The notes: generated from the letters alone by a model not told the origin. Shown: positions 1-12,592, numbered from the stretch's first letter. The stretch: 64,000 nt of DNA from Paratinospora sagittata (GCA_035771175.1 CM069599.1:35125562-35189561); one strand, 5' to 3'. Translations and numbers: made by a program.

Positions 1-3000
1 TGTGGTTGGTACCGGATCCCTGGCACAAAAAGGTAATTTTTTAAGTGCTCTAAATGCTAACAAGGAGAGGCTCAGTCCATGGATTGTAGACTCAGGAGCT
101 TCTGATCATATGACTGGAGATGAGAAGTTGTTTTCAACTTACACCCCATGCTATAAAAATTTAACTGTGCGAATAGCTGATGGGTCACTCTCAAAGGTGG
201 CTGGTACAGGCTCGGTTCAAATTTCAGAGAACATCACTCTTGATTCTGTTCTACTTGTACCAAAATTAAATTGCAATTTATTGTCCATTAGTAAACTCAC
301 TCGGGATCTCAACTGTGGTACTAAATTTGGCTCAAATATGTGTGAATTTCAAGTCTTGGACTCGGGGAAGACGATTGGCAGTGCTAAGATGTGTTCGGGG
401 CTCTATCTTCTAGAGGTTAGTGATCCTCCTCAAGGAGCAATTCATCAATCAGATTGTTCAGTGTCTAGAAGCCTTGTTTCTTTGTTTGTGAGTCAGTCTA
501 ATAATGATAGTGCAATTATGTTATGGCACTATAGGCTAGGTCATCCAAATTTCTTGTATCTTGAGAAGTTGTTTCCTTCATTATTCCATAATAAAAATCC
601 AAATAAATTTCAATGTGAGATCTGTCAATTCTCTAAACATATTTCGCAATTCTTATCCTAACAGATCCTACAAAGCATCTCAACCTTTTTCCATGATTCA
701 TAGTGATATATGGGGTCCTTCTAGGATAAAAAATGTTACTGGTTCTCACTGGTTCATTTCATTTATTGATGATCACACTAGACTCACATGGGTATTCCTC
801 ATGAAAGAAAAATCCGAGGCAAACCAGATCTTCAAAACCTTCAATACCATGATCCAAACACAATTCCAAGCAAAAATTCAAATTCTGAAAACCAACAATG
901 CCAAAGAGTATTTCAATTCCAGCCTTAATGATTATCTCATGAGTCATGGTATTGTTCACCAAAGTTCCTGTGTTAACACTCCTCAGCAAAATGGTATTGC
1001 CGAAAGAAAAAAATCGGCATCTTCTTGATGTGGCTCGGTCTCTTATGTTCTCTACCCATGTACCAAAATATTTCTGGGGTGAAGCCATCCTTACTGCTGC
1101 ATACCTCATAAATAGGATGCCATCTCGGATTCTTAACTTCCAGACTCCCTGTCAAATTCTCCTTCAGTCCTTTCCCACTACTCGTCTCATCTCCACCATC
1201 CCATTCAAAGTTTTCGGGTGTTCAGCTTTTGTCCATGTCCATCAACAACACCAGGACAAACTTGATCCTAGAGCTCATAAATGTATTTTCCTTGGGTACT
1301 CTCCAACTCAAAAAGGATATAAATGCTACTCACCGGTCACTAAACAATTCTATCACTCCATGGATGTCACCTTCTTTGAGCAACAACCTTATTTCCCCAA
1401 ATCTGATATTCAGGGGGTGACTAATTTTATCCTAGAATATCAGCTTTGGGATATTGAAGAATCACCTCATGTCTCTCCTAATTCTGACCAAACCTGCCCA
1501 TCACTAAATCATGAATCACTTCCTCCTCAAAATCTCTCCCTTGAGTCTTCTCACTTCCTAGAAACTCCTACTCAAGATCAAGCCAACAATCCACCTCAAA
1601 ATCTGGACACACCTCAAAATCTGGACACTATTCAATCAACAAAGAGTGATGAATTGATTACCTACTCAAGGAGGAGAAAGAACCAAAAGGAGATGGAACA
1701 ACAAGCATCTCTTGAGCAAACCCAAGAGTCTGACTCAAGTCCTAGATCAAGTGAAGATCCACCAGGTAACACTAATCCTGAAACTAATGATGGCAGTGGC
1801 CTTCCTATTGCTGTGAGAAAAGGGGTAAGATCATGCACAAAACATCCGATATACACATTTGTGTCATATGAAGGATTGTCACCAAAGTTCAAAGCTTTTG
1901 TTGCCAACCTCGACAACATCCAAGTTCCTAATAATATACAAGAAGCTCTCGGCTCACCAGAATGGAAATCAGCAGTGTATGAAGAAATTCATGCACTAGA
2001 GAAAAATGGAACTTGGGAAATCTCTGACTTACCAACCGAGAAAGCCCAGTAGGCTGCAAATGGATCTTCACAGTAAAATATAATGAAGATGGGAGTGTTA
2101 ATCGGTTCAAGGCACGGCTGGTTGCAAAGGGATTCACCCAATCATATGGAATCGATTATGAGGAGACATTTGCTCCTGTAGCCAAGTTAAACACAGTTCG
2201 GGTTTTATTATCTTTGGCTGCAAACCTTGACTGGCCTCTCCACCAACTAGATGTCAAGAATGTCTTTCTAAATGGGGACCTAACTGAAGAAGTGTACATG
2301 GAAATTCCCCCCGGATTTGAGACACAAACTACATGCAACAAGGTTTGTAAACTTAGGAGATCTCTATATGGGCTCAAGCAATCTCCAAGAGCTTGGTTTG
2401 AAAGATTCACAAAGGTAGTGAAGAAGCATGGCTACTCTCAATGTCAGACGGATAATACACTATTTGATAAACACTCTTCTGCAAGAAAACTTGTTGTCCT
2501 CATAGTGTATGTGGATGACATAATCCTAACAGGAGACTATGAAGAGGAAATCTGCACCATCAAAAGTTTACTAGCTGCAGAATTTGAAATCAAGGACCTT
2601 GGGAATCTTAAATATTTCCTAGGTATGGAGATTGCAAGGTCAAGAAAGGGAATCTCTGTCTCACAGAGAAAATATGTCCTAGATCTCTTAAAAGAGACTG
2701 GAATGCTCAGGTGTAAGCTGGTAGATACTCCTATGGATCCAACTATCAAACTAGGAGCTAAGGAAAATTGTGCACCCGTGGACAAAGGAAGATACCAAAG
2801 ATTAGTAGGTAAACTAATATACCTATCTCACACACGACCAGACATTGGATTTGCTGTTAGCATGGTAAGTCAGTTCATGAACAATCCAAATGAAGAACAC
2901 ATGGAAGCTATGTATAGAATCCTGAGATACCTGAAACTAACACCAGGTAGAGGATTATTTTTTGAGAAGAACCAAAGAAGAGATATTGAAGTGTTCAGCG

Positions 3001-3470
3001 ATGCAGATTGGGTAGGATCAGTACAAGACCGAAGATCAACTTAGGATATTGCACTTTTGTGTGGGGAAATCTGGTCACTTGGAGAAGTAAGAAGCAGTCA
3101 GTGGTGTCAAGAAGCAGTGCAGAAGCTGAATTCCGGGCAATGGCACACGGTATTTGTGAGGGAATTTGGTTAAAAAGGGTGCTAAAGGAATTAAAAATTT
3201 CAGATGAAGAACCTATGAAAATGTTTTGTGATAATCAATCAGCAATTAGCATTGCCAAAAATCCAGTTCATCATGATAGAACAAAACATGTGGAAATTGA
3301 TCGACATTTTATAAAGGAGAAGATAGAGGAAGGAATAATCAAGATGTTGTACGTGCCTACATGTCTTCAGACAGCAGACATCCTTACCAAGGCTCTACCG
3401 AGAAAGGTGTTTGATGATTTGAGTTCCAAGCTGGGGTTAATTAATATTTACCGCCCAGCTCGAGGGGGAG
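1..3470 (+). pseudogene. Ty1/copia retrotransposon polyprotein, 5'-truncated by the window and frameshifted
   Basis: Copia-order domains are readable in successive frames. An aspartic protease start (WIVDSGASDHMTG) lies near position 80. The HHCC zinc-binding pre-integrase region (LWHYRLGHPN...CEICQFSKH) is at about 520-640. The integrase core (DIWGP, FIDDHTR, TPQQNGIAERK) is at about 700-1010, the reverse transcriptase with YVDD at about 2050-2900, and RNase H with SSAEAEFRAM at about 3000-3300. The reading frame changes or stops near 661, 1020, 2049 and 3040, so no intact polyprotein can be made. The protease-integrase-RT-RNase H order distinguishes copia from gypsy. Gag and the 5' LTR would lie upstream of the window. 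A purine-rich tract (cgagggggag) ends at 3470, directly before the 3' LTR. The element is a decayed, immobile copy unless helped in trans. Confidence 0.95.
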
Positions 3471-3905
3471 TGTAGAATTATAGAGAGATTTATGTTTGAG
3501 GATCTGTTAGCAATATTAGGGGCTAATATCGAGGAGATCTACAACTAACATATCAGTTTTTTCTTATCCCATGATTTTAGGAGATTTGGTAGTCTGTTAC
3601 CAAATCTATAGATATAAATTTCCTGTTTTATAGCTTTCAGTTTTAGATAGTTCTGATTTCCTTTCTAGATTAGCTGTAAATATCCCTAAAATAGATGAGC
3701 ATTATCATCTATATAAAGAGGGGCCTGTAACCTTCTTTTAGATAGTGGAATATTACTCTTTCCTTCCACAAACAAGATTAGTGAACTTGTAAAGGGTACA
3801 ACCTTTGATATCAAGATGGAAGTGTTAGTCATCAATGTGCAAAGCACAGAGCTTTGAGAATCCTCCCTCCTTCACTTACTAGGAGTAATGCTTGTGAATT
3901 CTGTG
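3471..3905 (+). repeat. 3' LTR of the copia element (right end approximate)
   Basis: The sequence begins with TGTAGAATTA immediately after the polypurine tract, as expected for a copia LTR. A TATA-like box (ctatataaagagg) at about 3710-3722 would be the U3 promoter. The right end is uncertain because the matching 5' LTR is outside the window and no target duplication can be tested. 3905 is only an estimate. Confidence 0.6.
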
Positions 3906-4399
3906 TGCTTCCCTACTGGATATCCATGGCTATCAAACAATAAAAAATAGGAACGAGTACAGATTCCACAAGGATGGAGATATTAGATCCATATGATTTA
4001 TTGAGAGACTAAGGTATGCAAGAATTATATGATTTGTTTGCTCATTCAAACTTATGGGAATGTTTTGTTAGGTTGCTGTGAGAATTAATAACAATATAGT
4101 GCCAAGTGTTGGGTTGTAGTAAACCACAAATTATTTGGCCAAGAGCTAGGCATTGCTGTTTCATTGTAGCAGTTTCATGTTGGGAAGTCAACAAACATGA
4201 TTCTTACAGCAAAAGTTGAGAAAAGTGTGTAAGACCGAGAAAGACAATTAGATATGAGGAGATTTTGGGAGCTGAATCTCTACTGAAGAAGGTCATTTGG
4301 GATGGTTAAGCTCATTTGATGATGACTTGGTGGTGGCTCTAGTAATGAGAGTGAAAGCGTTTGGGCAGGTGAAGGCTCCGAGGGATCATGAGAACTTAA

Positions 4400-4690
4400 A
4401 AGGGTAGAGCTGTTTCATTGGCTACCATGTGATGTATTTGGTTAAAAAAGAATAGAAGGGTTTTTGATGACATTGCTAATGATTTTGGATCCTTGTGGGA
4501 TGGAGTTTGTTTGTGTGCTGCTACTTGGGTTGCTTCTTCCTAGTTAACAGAGGTAGCTACTCTGTCTCAGATTGGGTTAGGAATTAGAATGCATGTTTGT
4601 ATTGAGTAACTAGCTTGAGCACTTCTGGGACTCTTTTAGGTTGTATGCTTTTTAATATTATTAATACATTTTCTTGTTTCTTCTAAGAAA
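4400..4690 (+). mobile_element. Decayed L1-type LINE 3' end
   Basis: The conceptual translation around 4445-4545 reads NRRVFDDIANDFGSLWDG followed by VCLCAATWVASS. This resembles the conserved C-terminal tail of plant L1 reverse transcriptases, and the second LINE in this window has the comparable NNRIFNGVEELTAKVWEQ. A stop-rich 3' UTR and an A-rich end (aagaaaaa) follow at about 4685. Only the extreme 3' end is present, as in a 5'-truncated insertion. Confidence 0.6.
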
Positions 4691-5667
4691 AAGGGTAGAG
4701 ATTGAGGTGATAAGTAAGATGTAAGACATGCATTGATAGAAATAAGGTCTGAATTACATTCTTGTTTCTGTAAAATTGGTTTCTCCTTTCTACACAAATT
4801 GTTACCTAACTGGTAAGAACCGAAATTGAAGCGGTGTATTACAATTACAATTTACTTTTAAAATAAATTAAGTACTTTTATTTGTTAGATCTTTATGTAG
4901 TTAAAAAAAAGTCAAGTTGTAGGGTTATTTTGCAGCCATGAACTTACTCCTCTTTGTAGTGTCTAAGGAAGAGCTTATCTATCTCCTCTGATCATCCTCA
5001 ATCGTGGGAGCCAACAAGAAAATGTGTCTCCTGCCTGTGGTCCGTGCAATCTATCAAAGAGAATTGGGAATTGGTGGTTATGAGTAGTTATATATTTTCT
5101 TTACTTAAAGAGAACTTTGTGAACGAGTTAAGAGAACTAATTTGGAGTTACGGGATCATTAAGTTGCTGTTTTGGAGGTTTTGGTTCCTCAAATGAATTC
5201 TTTTACACTGGACTTTCGCAGATCTCCTGGTTTGTTGTGGTGGTAGAGGTGTTGGTCTGAGCTTGTAACTCAGTTACATGCAAGGACTTTTCTGTTGATT
5301 TGAAAAGTAAATGGAAGTTATGTCAAGCACAGCAAACTACCATTACCATCCTAGTGTTCTCTGTTTCATTTCTATCAGCTCAGGTGGATAGTTCTACTAT
5401 GGTTTATAACAAAATTGCCCATTACGACACTCAGATGAATTGCTTGCGCGATGAATACAGTGAGAATTTCCAAGTAAAATGTCAAAGAGAAAGAGATTAG
5501 TTCGGCTAATATATCTTCATTTAACAGCTCCATCGTCTTAGAACGTCCGAAGCTGTTGCTATTTTGCCTGTGTTGTAAAGGGTTGGTCTCTGTGGGTGTG
5601 GTTGTTTCTCATTTTTCTTTTATTTATTCATCCTTTTCTAGCGCCTGTATTCAACTGATCTCTTTAA
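4691..5667. other. Intergenic region upstream of the PPR gene, no gene supported
   Basis: AT-rich single-copy-looking DNA. A 66-codon open frame at 5300-5500 matches no family I recognise. The promoter, and possibly a 5' exon, of the PPR gene should lie here, because the PPR reading frame has no usable ATG of its own near its 5' end. Confidence 0.4.
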
Positions 5668-8037
5668 AAGCTGAAACAAAAAAAAACTTTGTGGTTACTA
5701 TTTAAATTGAGTTTACTATTTAAGACGCCGAAACACTTCTTTCAATCGTTCATCAGCGTCACTTCTTTCAAAATCTGCAAGAGAAAAGCTGTGCATCGTA
5801 GTCATTTCATTGCGAGTGCTTTGATTCCTATTATTTTCAGCATTTCGGCACTTCTCCATGGCTTTTTACTATCAGCTCGCAACTCCTCCATCTTTCATCC
5901 TCCAAACCATGTTCCTCTCTTCAATCCTAGATTTCCTCTTCTACTATCCTTTCATCACCTAACTGCTTTAACTCCCACCATTCAAAACATCTCTCCTTGT
6001 CTTCTGGATTCATGCTCAGACCTCCCAACTCTCAAACAAATCCATGCTTCTTTACTTTGTAATGGCGTCAAACCCATCTACATTGCTTCAAAACTCATCA
6101 CCCATTATGCCAATTTCAATGATCTTCGTAGCGCTGTATCCATATTCAAATCCTTATCAGAACCCAACACATATCTTTGGAACTTAATCATGAAGACCCA
6201 TGTAGATTCTGGATTTTACAATGAAGCATTGCGTCTTTACTGTAAAATGCAAGAATCATGCGTATCGGCCGATGGCTTCACGTTTCCTATTGTGAACAGG
6301 GCGATTTCATTGACCCAGAATCATGTCAGGCTTGGAGAACTCGTTCACTGCGTCGCAATTCAAATGGGTTTTGGAGGTGATTTGTATTTCTGCAACACTT
6401 CAATTGATTTGTATGTGAAGAAGTGTTGTATTGCTTCTGCCCGCCAGGTGTTCGATGAAATGCCTAACCGAGACTTGGTGTCCTGGACATCAATGATTTC
6501 CGGGTATGTTTTTAATGGAGATGTTGTTAACTGCTTTAGATTGTTTCGAGAAATGCAGGTGGAGGGTTTGGAACCAAATTTGGTGACATTGTTGATCATG
6601 TTGAGAGCTTGTTCTTGTAATGGGAATATGGTTCAAGGAAAGGAAATTCATTGCTATGTGATCAAGAAAGGGTTTGAGAGTAATGGGTCACTGGAGAATT
6701 CTATATTGACAATGTATAGCAAGACTTGTAGCTTGGAGGAATTGCAGAACCTGTTTAATAAAATCGTGAACAGGGATGTGGTATCATGGAATATCATGAT
6801 TTCCACTTTTTCCTGTAGAGGAGACCCTACAAGAATAGCTAAATACTTCACTGATATGCAGACTGAAGTGGTTCCAAACCTCGAGACGTTAACCTCAGTA
6901 ACATCCGCATTTGCCAAGTCTGGGAATCTTCCTCAAGGTGAACAAATACATTGCTATGCAGTAAAAACTGGGCTCTTCGATGTGGTTTTACAGACTTCCC
7001 TGGTGGATTTGTATTCAAAATGTGGACAACTGGGGGAATCAGTTAAGTTGTTCAACGAAATTTCTGAGAAAAATAGTGTTACTTGGGGTGCTATGATGTC
7101 TGGTTTTATTCAAAATGGGTATTTTAGAGAGGCAATCACGTTGTTTTCACAATTCCAGTTTCTAGAGTTAAAACCTGAGATTGACATCTTAAGAAGCCTT
7201 GTTGCAGCATATACTCAATTGGGTACACTTCAATTGGGTAAAGGGGTTCATGGTTTTGTTACAAGGAGTCTCACCCAAAGTTCCATATCAGATAATGGAG
7301 CTCTGGAAACCTCTATCCTTAACATGTATGCGAAATGTGGGAGCATTGCCTATGCAAGAAGGTGTTTTGATCAAATGGTTGTAAAAGATGTTATTGCCTG
7401 GACTTCAATGATCGAGGGCTATGGAAGCCACGGGCTTGGTTTTGAAGCTTTAGAAATATTTAGTCAGATGGAGGAAGAAGGGGTTGAACCAAACAAAGTT
7501 ACAGTCTTAAGCTTACTATCTGCTTGCTGCCATTCTGGTCTTGTAAATGAAGGTTGCATGGCTTTTAACTACATGAGCTCTAGATTTGGTATTAAACCTG
7601 ACTTGAATCTCTATACTAGCATGGTGGATCTTCTTGGTCGATCGGGGAACCTCGGCGAAGCTCTGGAAATAATTGAGAAAATGGTTGTTAAACCGGATGG
7701 TCGGATTTGGGGTGCTCTTCTTGCTGCCTCTAGAGTTCATTCTGATGCTGAACTAGGGATATATGCAGCTCGACAGTTATTGCAGTTGGAGCAGGACAAT
7801 GCTGGTTATCATACTTTATTAAGTAGCTTACATGCTAGTGCTGAGAGGTGGGATGAGGCTGAAGTTGTGAGAAGGGTCATGAATGAGAAACAAATGAAGA
7901 AAAAGCCTGGCTGGAGCTACATTGAGGCTAGAGGGTGTATTCATGGGTTTGTAGCAGGAGATGAAACTCACCCTCAGGTAAGAGAGATTTTTGAGATTTT
8001 GAGAAGTTTGAGCAGGAATATGGAAGAGCTTGGATAG
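5668..8037 (+). CDS. PLS-class pentatricopeptide repeat protein with E-type C-terminus
   Basis: Sequence-specific organelle RNA-binding protein; this class typically acts in RNA editing or processing in mitochondria or plastids. About 650 residues carry tandem PPR motifs of the P-L-S kind, recognisable by repeats such as VSWTSMISGYVFNG, NSVTWGAMMSGFIQNG, DVIAWTSMIEGYGSHG and GIKPDLNLYTSMVDLLGRSG. The end (KKKPGWSYIE, HPQVREIFEILRSL) is an E/E+ region, and there is no DYW deaminase domain, so a partner deaminase would be needed for editing. The frame is open from 5668, after an in-frame stop at 5665-5667. It contains no ATG before codon ~168 (in NLIMKTH), inside the first repeats. A plausible ATG at 5858 (MAF) is one base out of frame. 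The start is therefore unresolved: an upstream exon, a non-ATG start or a 1-bp deletion. Confidence 0.9.
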   Translation, partial: KLKQKKTLWLLFKLSLLFKTPKHFFQSFISVTSFKICKRKAVHRSHFIASALIPIIFSISALLHGFLLSARNSSIFHPPNHVPLFNPRFPLLLSFHHLTALTPTIQNISPCLLDSCSDLPTLKQIHASLLCNGVKPIYIASKLITHYANFNDLRSAVSIFKSLSEPNTYLWNLIMKTHVDSGFYNEALRLYCKMQESCVSADGFTFPIVNRAISLTQNHVRLGELVHCVAIQMGFGGDLYFCNTSIDLYVKKCCIASARQVFDEMPNRDLVSWTSMISGYVFNGDVVNCFRLFREMQVEGLEPNLVTLLIMLRACSCNGNMVQGKEIHCYVIKKGFESNGSLENSILTMYSKTCSLEELQNLFNKIVNRDVVSWNIMISTFSCRGDPTRIAKYFTDMQTEVVPNLETLTSVTSAFAKSGNLPQGEQIHCYAVKTGLFDVVLQTSLVDLYSKCGQLGESVKLFNEISEKNSVTWGAMMSGFIQNGYFREAITLFSQFQFLELKPEIDILRSLVAAYTQLGTLQLGKGVHGFVTRSLTQSSISDNGALETSILNMYAKCGSIAYARRCFDQMVVKDVIAWTSMIEGYGSHGLGFEALEIFSQMEEEGVEPNKVTVLSLLSACCHSGLVNEGCMAFNYMSSRFGIKPDLNLYTSMVDLLGRSGNLGEALEIIEKMVVKPDGRIWGALLAASRVHSDAELGIYAARQLLQLEQDNAGYHTLLSSLHASAERWDEAEVVRRVMNEKQMKKKPGWSYIEARGCIHGFVAGDETHPQVREIFEILRSLSRNMEELG

Positions 8038-8046
8038 AATCAAATA

Positions 8047-8073
<27 letters not shown>
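8047..8073. repeat. (TA)n microsatellite
   Basis: An uninterrupted run of alternating T and A lies just after the PPR stop codon, in its presumed 3' UTR. Confidence 0.95.
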
Positions 8074-8077
<4 letters not shown>

Positions 8078-11000
8078 AATGTCTGATAAACATGGACGAC
8101 CTTATGTAGTTGAAAAATGCTAAATTAAATTCTATAAATTTTGAGTTTAAATTGCTTGGTAAATTAATTAAATATTAGAATTGAACTTTTCTCATTTGAG
8201 CAAATGTTTATTTATTTATTTGAGTAAATGCACTATCAATTGCATTGTTTAGCAAGCAACATTTGCTTATTCGATGAAAAAGCAATTTTTCTTTATTTTA
8301 AAAAAGTTGGTTAAGATCAACTTTTTTACAAAATGCTTTGTTAATTGTATCATACAGGCCCAATATATACCGCTAACTGGAATTAAGCTACAATTAATTG
8401 GAATTACAAACCATATACTATATATATAGCCTCATTTTGAAAGAATCAGAAACTCTGACTAGTAGATTGCTCAGTGCTGGAAGCCAAATTGTTTATGAAG
8501 GTAGATTGGACTCTTAAAAATGTAGGAAGTGCCATTTGTACTCTTTGAGTTTGGCAAGACGCAAACAGGAATAGAATGCATTTCGTGATAAGATTGCAAT
8601 TGAAATTTATTACCAAAAGTAAATATAAAAGAATTGTAGCCATTAGAGATACATACCAATATATAAATTACCATTGAGACACATGTATATGGTGAGTAAA
8701 TCATGCAATCATAGCCTTTTTGCCTTGATAAATCTCTTGGTCGACCATCAAGAAGACACGTGGCACTGAATGAGGTGGATTGATGATTTTGTAGTAATCG
8801 AGTTTTTTAGCTTTTTATGGCAAAGGCTAGAACCAAAATAAAGACAAGACAAAACACCTTTCCAACACATGAATCATATTTAGCGTTACGCCACTTGAGA
8901 GAGAGGTAGGCCTTTTTGTCAAATTAAAAGTCAAGAATCTCAAAAGAGAAACAAAAGAGTAAATGATATGATGTTTGGACACCAAATGGCTACATCCTTT
9001 ATTGACATTGCAGGGCTGCTTTGAATGAGACACATCTAAATCACTGTTAAAATGTAAAAAGTTTTGTGAATTACTAGTGGGAAAAGCATCACTGCTTTGA
9101 AGCTCCTCCCTTTCCCACTTTTTTTTTTTTTTTTTTGACTAGAAATAACGTGTCCTTTTAACCCATTGGCTGTCAGACCCTTAGAAACCCACAAATTCTC
9201 ACACCAAAGAATTGACAAGCATGATCCCTCTCTCAAAGTCTACAGTCAACTGAATTTAAAAATGGATTCTACTCTACTTTTGTAGAAGATTTAATTTCTT
9301 ATTTTTATTTCTTCAAATATAGTAAAACATGAGTTAAAAAAGCAATAGAGGATTATGACTTCACTCTCTCTTTAGATTTTGATGATGTGGAAGCCCATTG
9401 ATATTGTCCTTCTAAAACCTAATTGTTATTTGCCTAGAATATAAAAGAATACTACTCTTGAAACCACATCTACATGGTATGACAGGATTGATCATTGAAT
9501 GCATTCTTTTTCGTCATGATTACATCTACATGTTTAAAAAAGTTAGCTAGTCATCCTCAAATTTCTCTACCGTTTATTAGTGTGGGGTACACCAAAAAAT
9601 TGAAGAAATCTATGATAAAGTAAGAGGAGGACAAGCAATCAAGTCCGACAAAAGAAAAAGTGGCTCCTGACTAATAAGTTGGTCCGCTCCCTCCCTCTGG
9701 ATTTGACCCATTGGATTAGGAAGCTAACTTTAAAATCATGTAGGGGGCTTCAAAGATAGTAAATTTCCAACATTAGAAAATGAAATAAATATAATTAAGA
9801 TTTTATGCAATTAGCAGTAACTAGTGTAGTTGTATGCTAGAACTTTCACAAAAGTTGATAGAAAGTTTCCACTGTAAAAAGCAGTGTGAGACAACTTTAT
9901 TATGGTTTCTAGCATCCTCATCATAGGTGCAGGAAAAAAGAAAAGGCATTATTAAGACATCGGAATCAGATACTGGCGAAGGAACTCTCCATGAAGACAA
10001 AACCAGAGAGAGACTATTCAATGCACTTTGATAAAGGTAGGCATCAGTACGTTTGGTGCTGACAAATCGACCCAACCTACATAGTAGTTTAGGGTTAGTG
10101 TAAATTATGTTTGCAATTTTAAGATCTAAGTTAGTTTTAAGTTTGGCACCTTCCCAAATGATGCAAATCAAACTGAACCGAGGGTGCATAGTTTTTGGCT
10201 ACTTATTATTCCATTCATTATTATTTTTAGGTTAAAAGATGTTTAAACCAAATTGAACTGAAATTTTTTAGGTTAGATTAGGTTCAATTTGATAGTAGCA
10301 ATAAGTTGGGTGTGGTTTAAAAAATTCAAAATTCGTTTACCATAGACTTAGCTCAGGCTCTAGAACAACATCAAATCAAGCCAAATCAAACCAAACCAAA
10401 TTGACCCATGCACACCAAAATGCCCTAATGCCTCAGGCAGTAAGGAGCCACCTCTAAATAAAGAAAGAAATGGTCTATGTGGACAGACAGGAAAGTTTAG
10501 AGAAAGCAGACTATGCATGGATCCCAACCATGCAGGAGGGAGGGACCTTTTTTACAGGGCTATGATTCACAATTTCATGAACCATCATCACAAACTTAAG
10601 AACAACCCATAATAGGGAAATAACCAGAAATGTGTACAGGGAAAAGATTATTGCAAATCTTGTTTCCCAGATTCAAAGGGGAGGAGTAAGGTTGAAAAAC
10701 AGACAGTAAGAAAACCAAAAAATTGAAGGAAATATACATATGAAAAGAAGGAATTACAATTGAAACAAAAGGTGAAGGATTCCAATAATCAAAGAGCTAG
10801 TGCCAACAGTAACATTCAAGCTGGAAGAGCAGTACTAGCTTCAGATACTGTAAGAAGAGCTAGTACTAACAGCGCCTGAAAGACTCGCGTTGCCAATCTC
10901 GACATTGAGGACAAATAAGACTATGAACAAAGTGTGTGGACAGTGGAGCTACCCTTTTCACAAACATCGAGCCAAAATTCACCAAAGATAGTGCCCCATG

Positions 11001-11561
11001 GATCCACCTCCCAAAGAAGGATGGAGAAAGTGGTAGAGTGGCTCCCCATATAATCTCACCAACAAACATTCCTATCAAGGATTAAAGAGATTCACACTCA
11101 GAAGAATCCTAAGTTCTCAGACTGTGTAGGTAAACAGAATCTCTTATCTCAACAGCGCAAGAAACAAAGGAACAGAAAGCAAATTCCTATTGTCAGAGTC
11201 TCAAATCCCAAGTTGGTGGTGTTTCACATCTTTCTATACGAACAATAGGTCATTGATATTCGTTCTAAATTACAAATGCTTTAGAGGGACAAGAAATGTG
11301 TCTCACTGTGAATGTTTTTTCAAAAGAAATTCTAGTTTTATTTCCTCATTAATCATTATACTGCAAACAGTAATAAACCCAGAAAAAGGTTTTTTTTTTT
11401 TTAAGAAAAGAAAAAAAAATTACCTTGAGAGAGTGAAAGAAGAGTAATGGAAAATCAAATCCCATTTTCTCCAAATTAAAGTTATTACTATCTACAAGGC
11501 TCCATCCACATATTCCCAACAGAGAATAATAAAAAAAAAAAGAACAGAAGAGATCAAAACC
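8074..11561. other. Intergenic region between the PPR and EDR2-like genes
   Basis: Both neighbours end here (convergent genes), so 3' UTRs are expected at each side. No coding region is supported. A poly-T run lies at about 9118-9136. About 10.2-10.4 kb has a repeat-like texture (caaatcaaaccaaaccaaat and similar) with weak inverted ends (gggtgcat... / ...atgcacacc), perhaps a decayed MITE. I could not find a target duplication for it. Confidence 0.4.
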
Positions 11562-12539
11562 CTAACCTTCCTTTCGCTCTCCATCATCTTCCTCCGAAAC
11601 AACAACCGCATTCTCATTATGATGATTGACCTTCGAAAACCCTAACCCTCTACACCCACTCTTCCCACCCTTATTACCACAACCAGACGTTAACGGGGCC
11701 GTTATCACATTCGCCATCTCCACAAACGTCGCCGACGACATCTCCATATGCGCAATCCTCACCGCCCCCAACAACCTCTCCGGCAACTCCTCTTCCGACT
11801 GCGATTCCACCAAAAACCCCATATCAATCGAAACCGCCGTCACATACTTCAACGCCAAATGCAATATCGCACTCGCTATCGTCGAGCTTCCGATATCCAC
11901 GTCAATCTCGAAGTAATTCTCTCCTCTGTAGTAATTGCAAGTCAAGGCTCTTCCTAACAAGCAAGCCGCGTGGTTCCCCACTGCGGCCTTCACGATCCAC
12001 GGTCCTTTCACGATCCGGTTCACGATCTTGAATCGCTGGTTCCGAAACGCGTCGTCTCCGTGGACGAATCTGTAGAACAGCGATCCCGGCGGGATCGGAT
12101 CATCGGTGGCGAAGTAGAACACCGCGCTGTAGTTTTCCCGTCCAGGAACTTGCAGATTCACGGCGAAGACGAAGGTTTTGAGAGATTTACCGAGAGACTG
12201 AGATTTCCGGAGCGCGTTGGCGATGCGGTTGTCTGATCTGGCGAGGACGTTGTCGAGCTTGGAGCTTGATCGGAGCCAGTCGACGCCGGCGGGCTTCAGG
12301 AGCCAGTCGCCGGACGTAGATTTTACTTTCTTGGCGAAGTAGTTCTTGGAGCGGAGTGCGAAAAGGTTTCCCGGCGGTGAAGCCCAGCCATTGGTTCCGG
12401 TGTTGAGGTCCACGTGGCTTAAAGATCCTCCGTTGATCGCTTCGCGTCTCCAGTCTTCTCCGGCGCGGTCTTCGCCGGAGTTCGAGCAGATCTTGGCCGG
12501 TTCGCCGTCGCCCGCTCGGTGCTTCAGCTTCGTCGGACA

Positions 12540-12542
<3 letters not shown>
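11562..12542 (-). CDS. EDR2-like C-terminal domain (DUF1336) protein
   Basis: Single-exon 326-aa protein, read on the minus strand from ATG at 12542 to TAG at 11562. Residues ~50-280 form an EDR2_C/DUF1336 domain: DWLLKPAGVDWLRSSSKLDN, RENYSAVFYFATDDPIPPGS, GPWIVKAAVGNHAACLLGRA, ENYFEIDVDIGSSTIA and ERLLGAVRIAHM are characteristic. In Arabidopsis EDR2 this domain follows PH and START domains. Here it stands alone, as in the short plant DUF1336 proteins, whose biochemical role is not established. The C-terminus is Gly/Asn-rich and acidic (SEEDDGERKEG). The CDS is much more GC-rich than its surroundings. The upstream leader holds a long CT/GA repeat. No signal peptide or membrane segment is visible. 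Confidence 0.92.
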
Positions 12543-12545
<3 letters not shown>

Positions 12546-12574
<29 letters not shown>

Positions 12575-12592
12575 GAGTCTAGAGAGAGAAGA
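12546..12592 (-). promoter_or_regulatory. GA/CT repeat in the 5' leader of the EDR2-like gene
   Basis: A run of CT dinucleotides on the plus strand (GA on the transcript strand) begins four bases upstream of the ATG. It is followed by imperfect GAGA sequence. A (TTC)n tract at about 12672-12702 is further upstream. Such tracts are common in plant 5' UTRs and can bind GAGA-type BPC factors. A regulatory role here is inference. Confidence 0.6.

Noticed and set aside
5300..5500. 66-codon open frame upstream of the PPR gene
   Set aside because: It has no family match and no splice logic linking it to the PPR frame.
10150..10430. Possible MITE with gggtgcat / atgcacacc ends
   Set aside because: The ends pair poorly and no target duplication is present.
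11626..12236. Several plus-strand open frames opposite the EDR2-like gene
   Set aside because: They are antisense shadows of a GC-rich coding exon; the minus strand carries the conserved domain.
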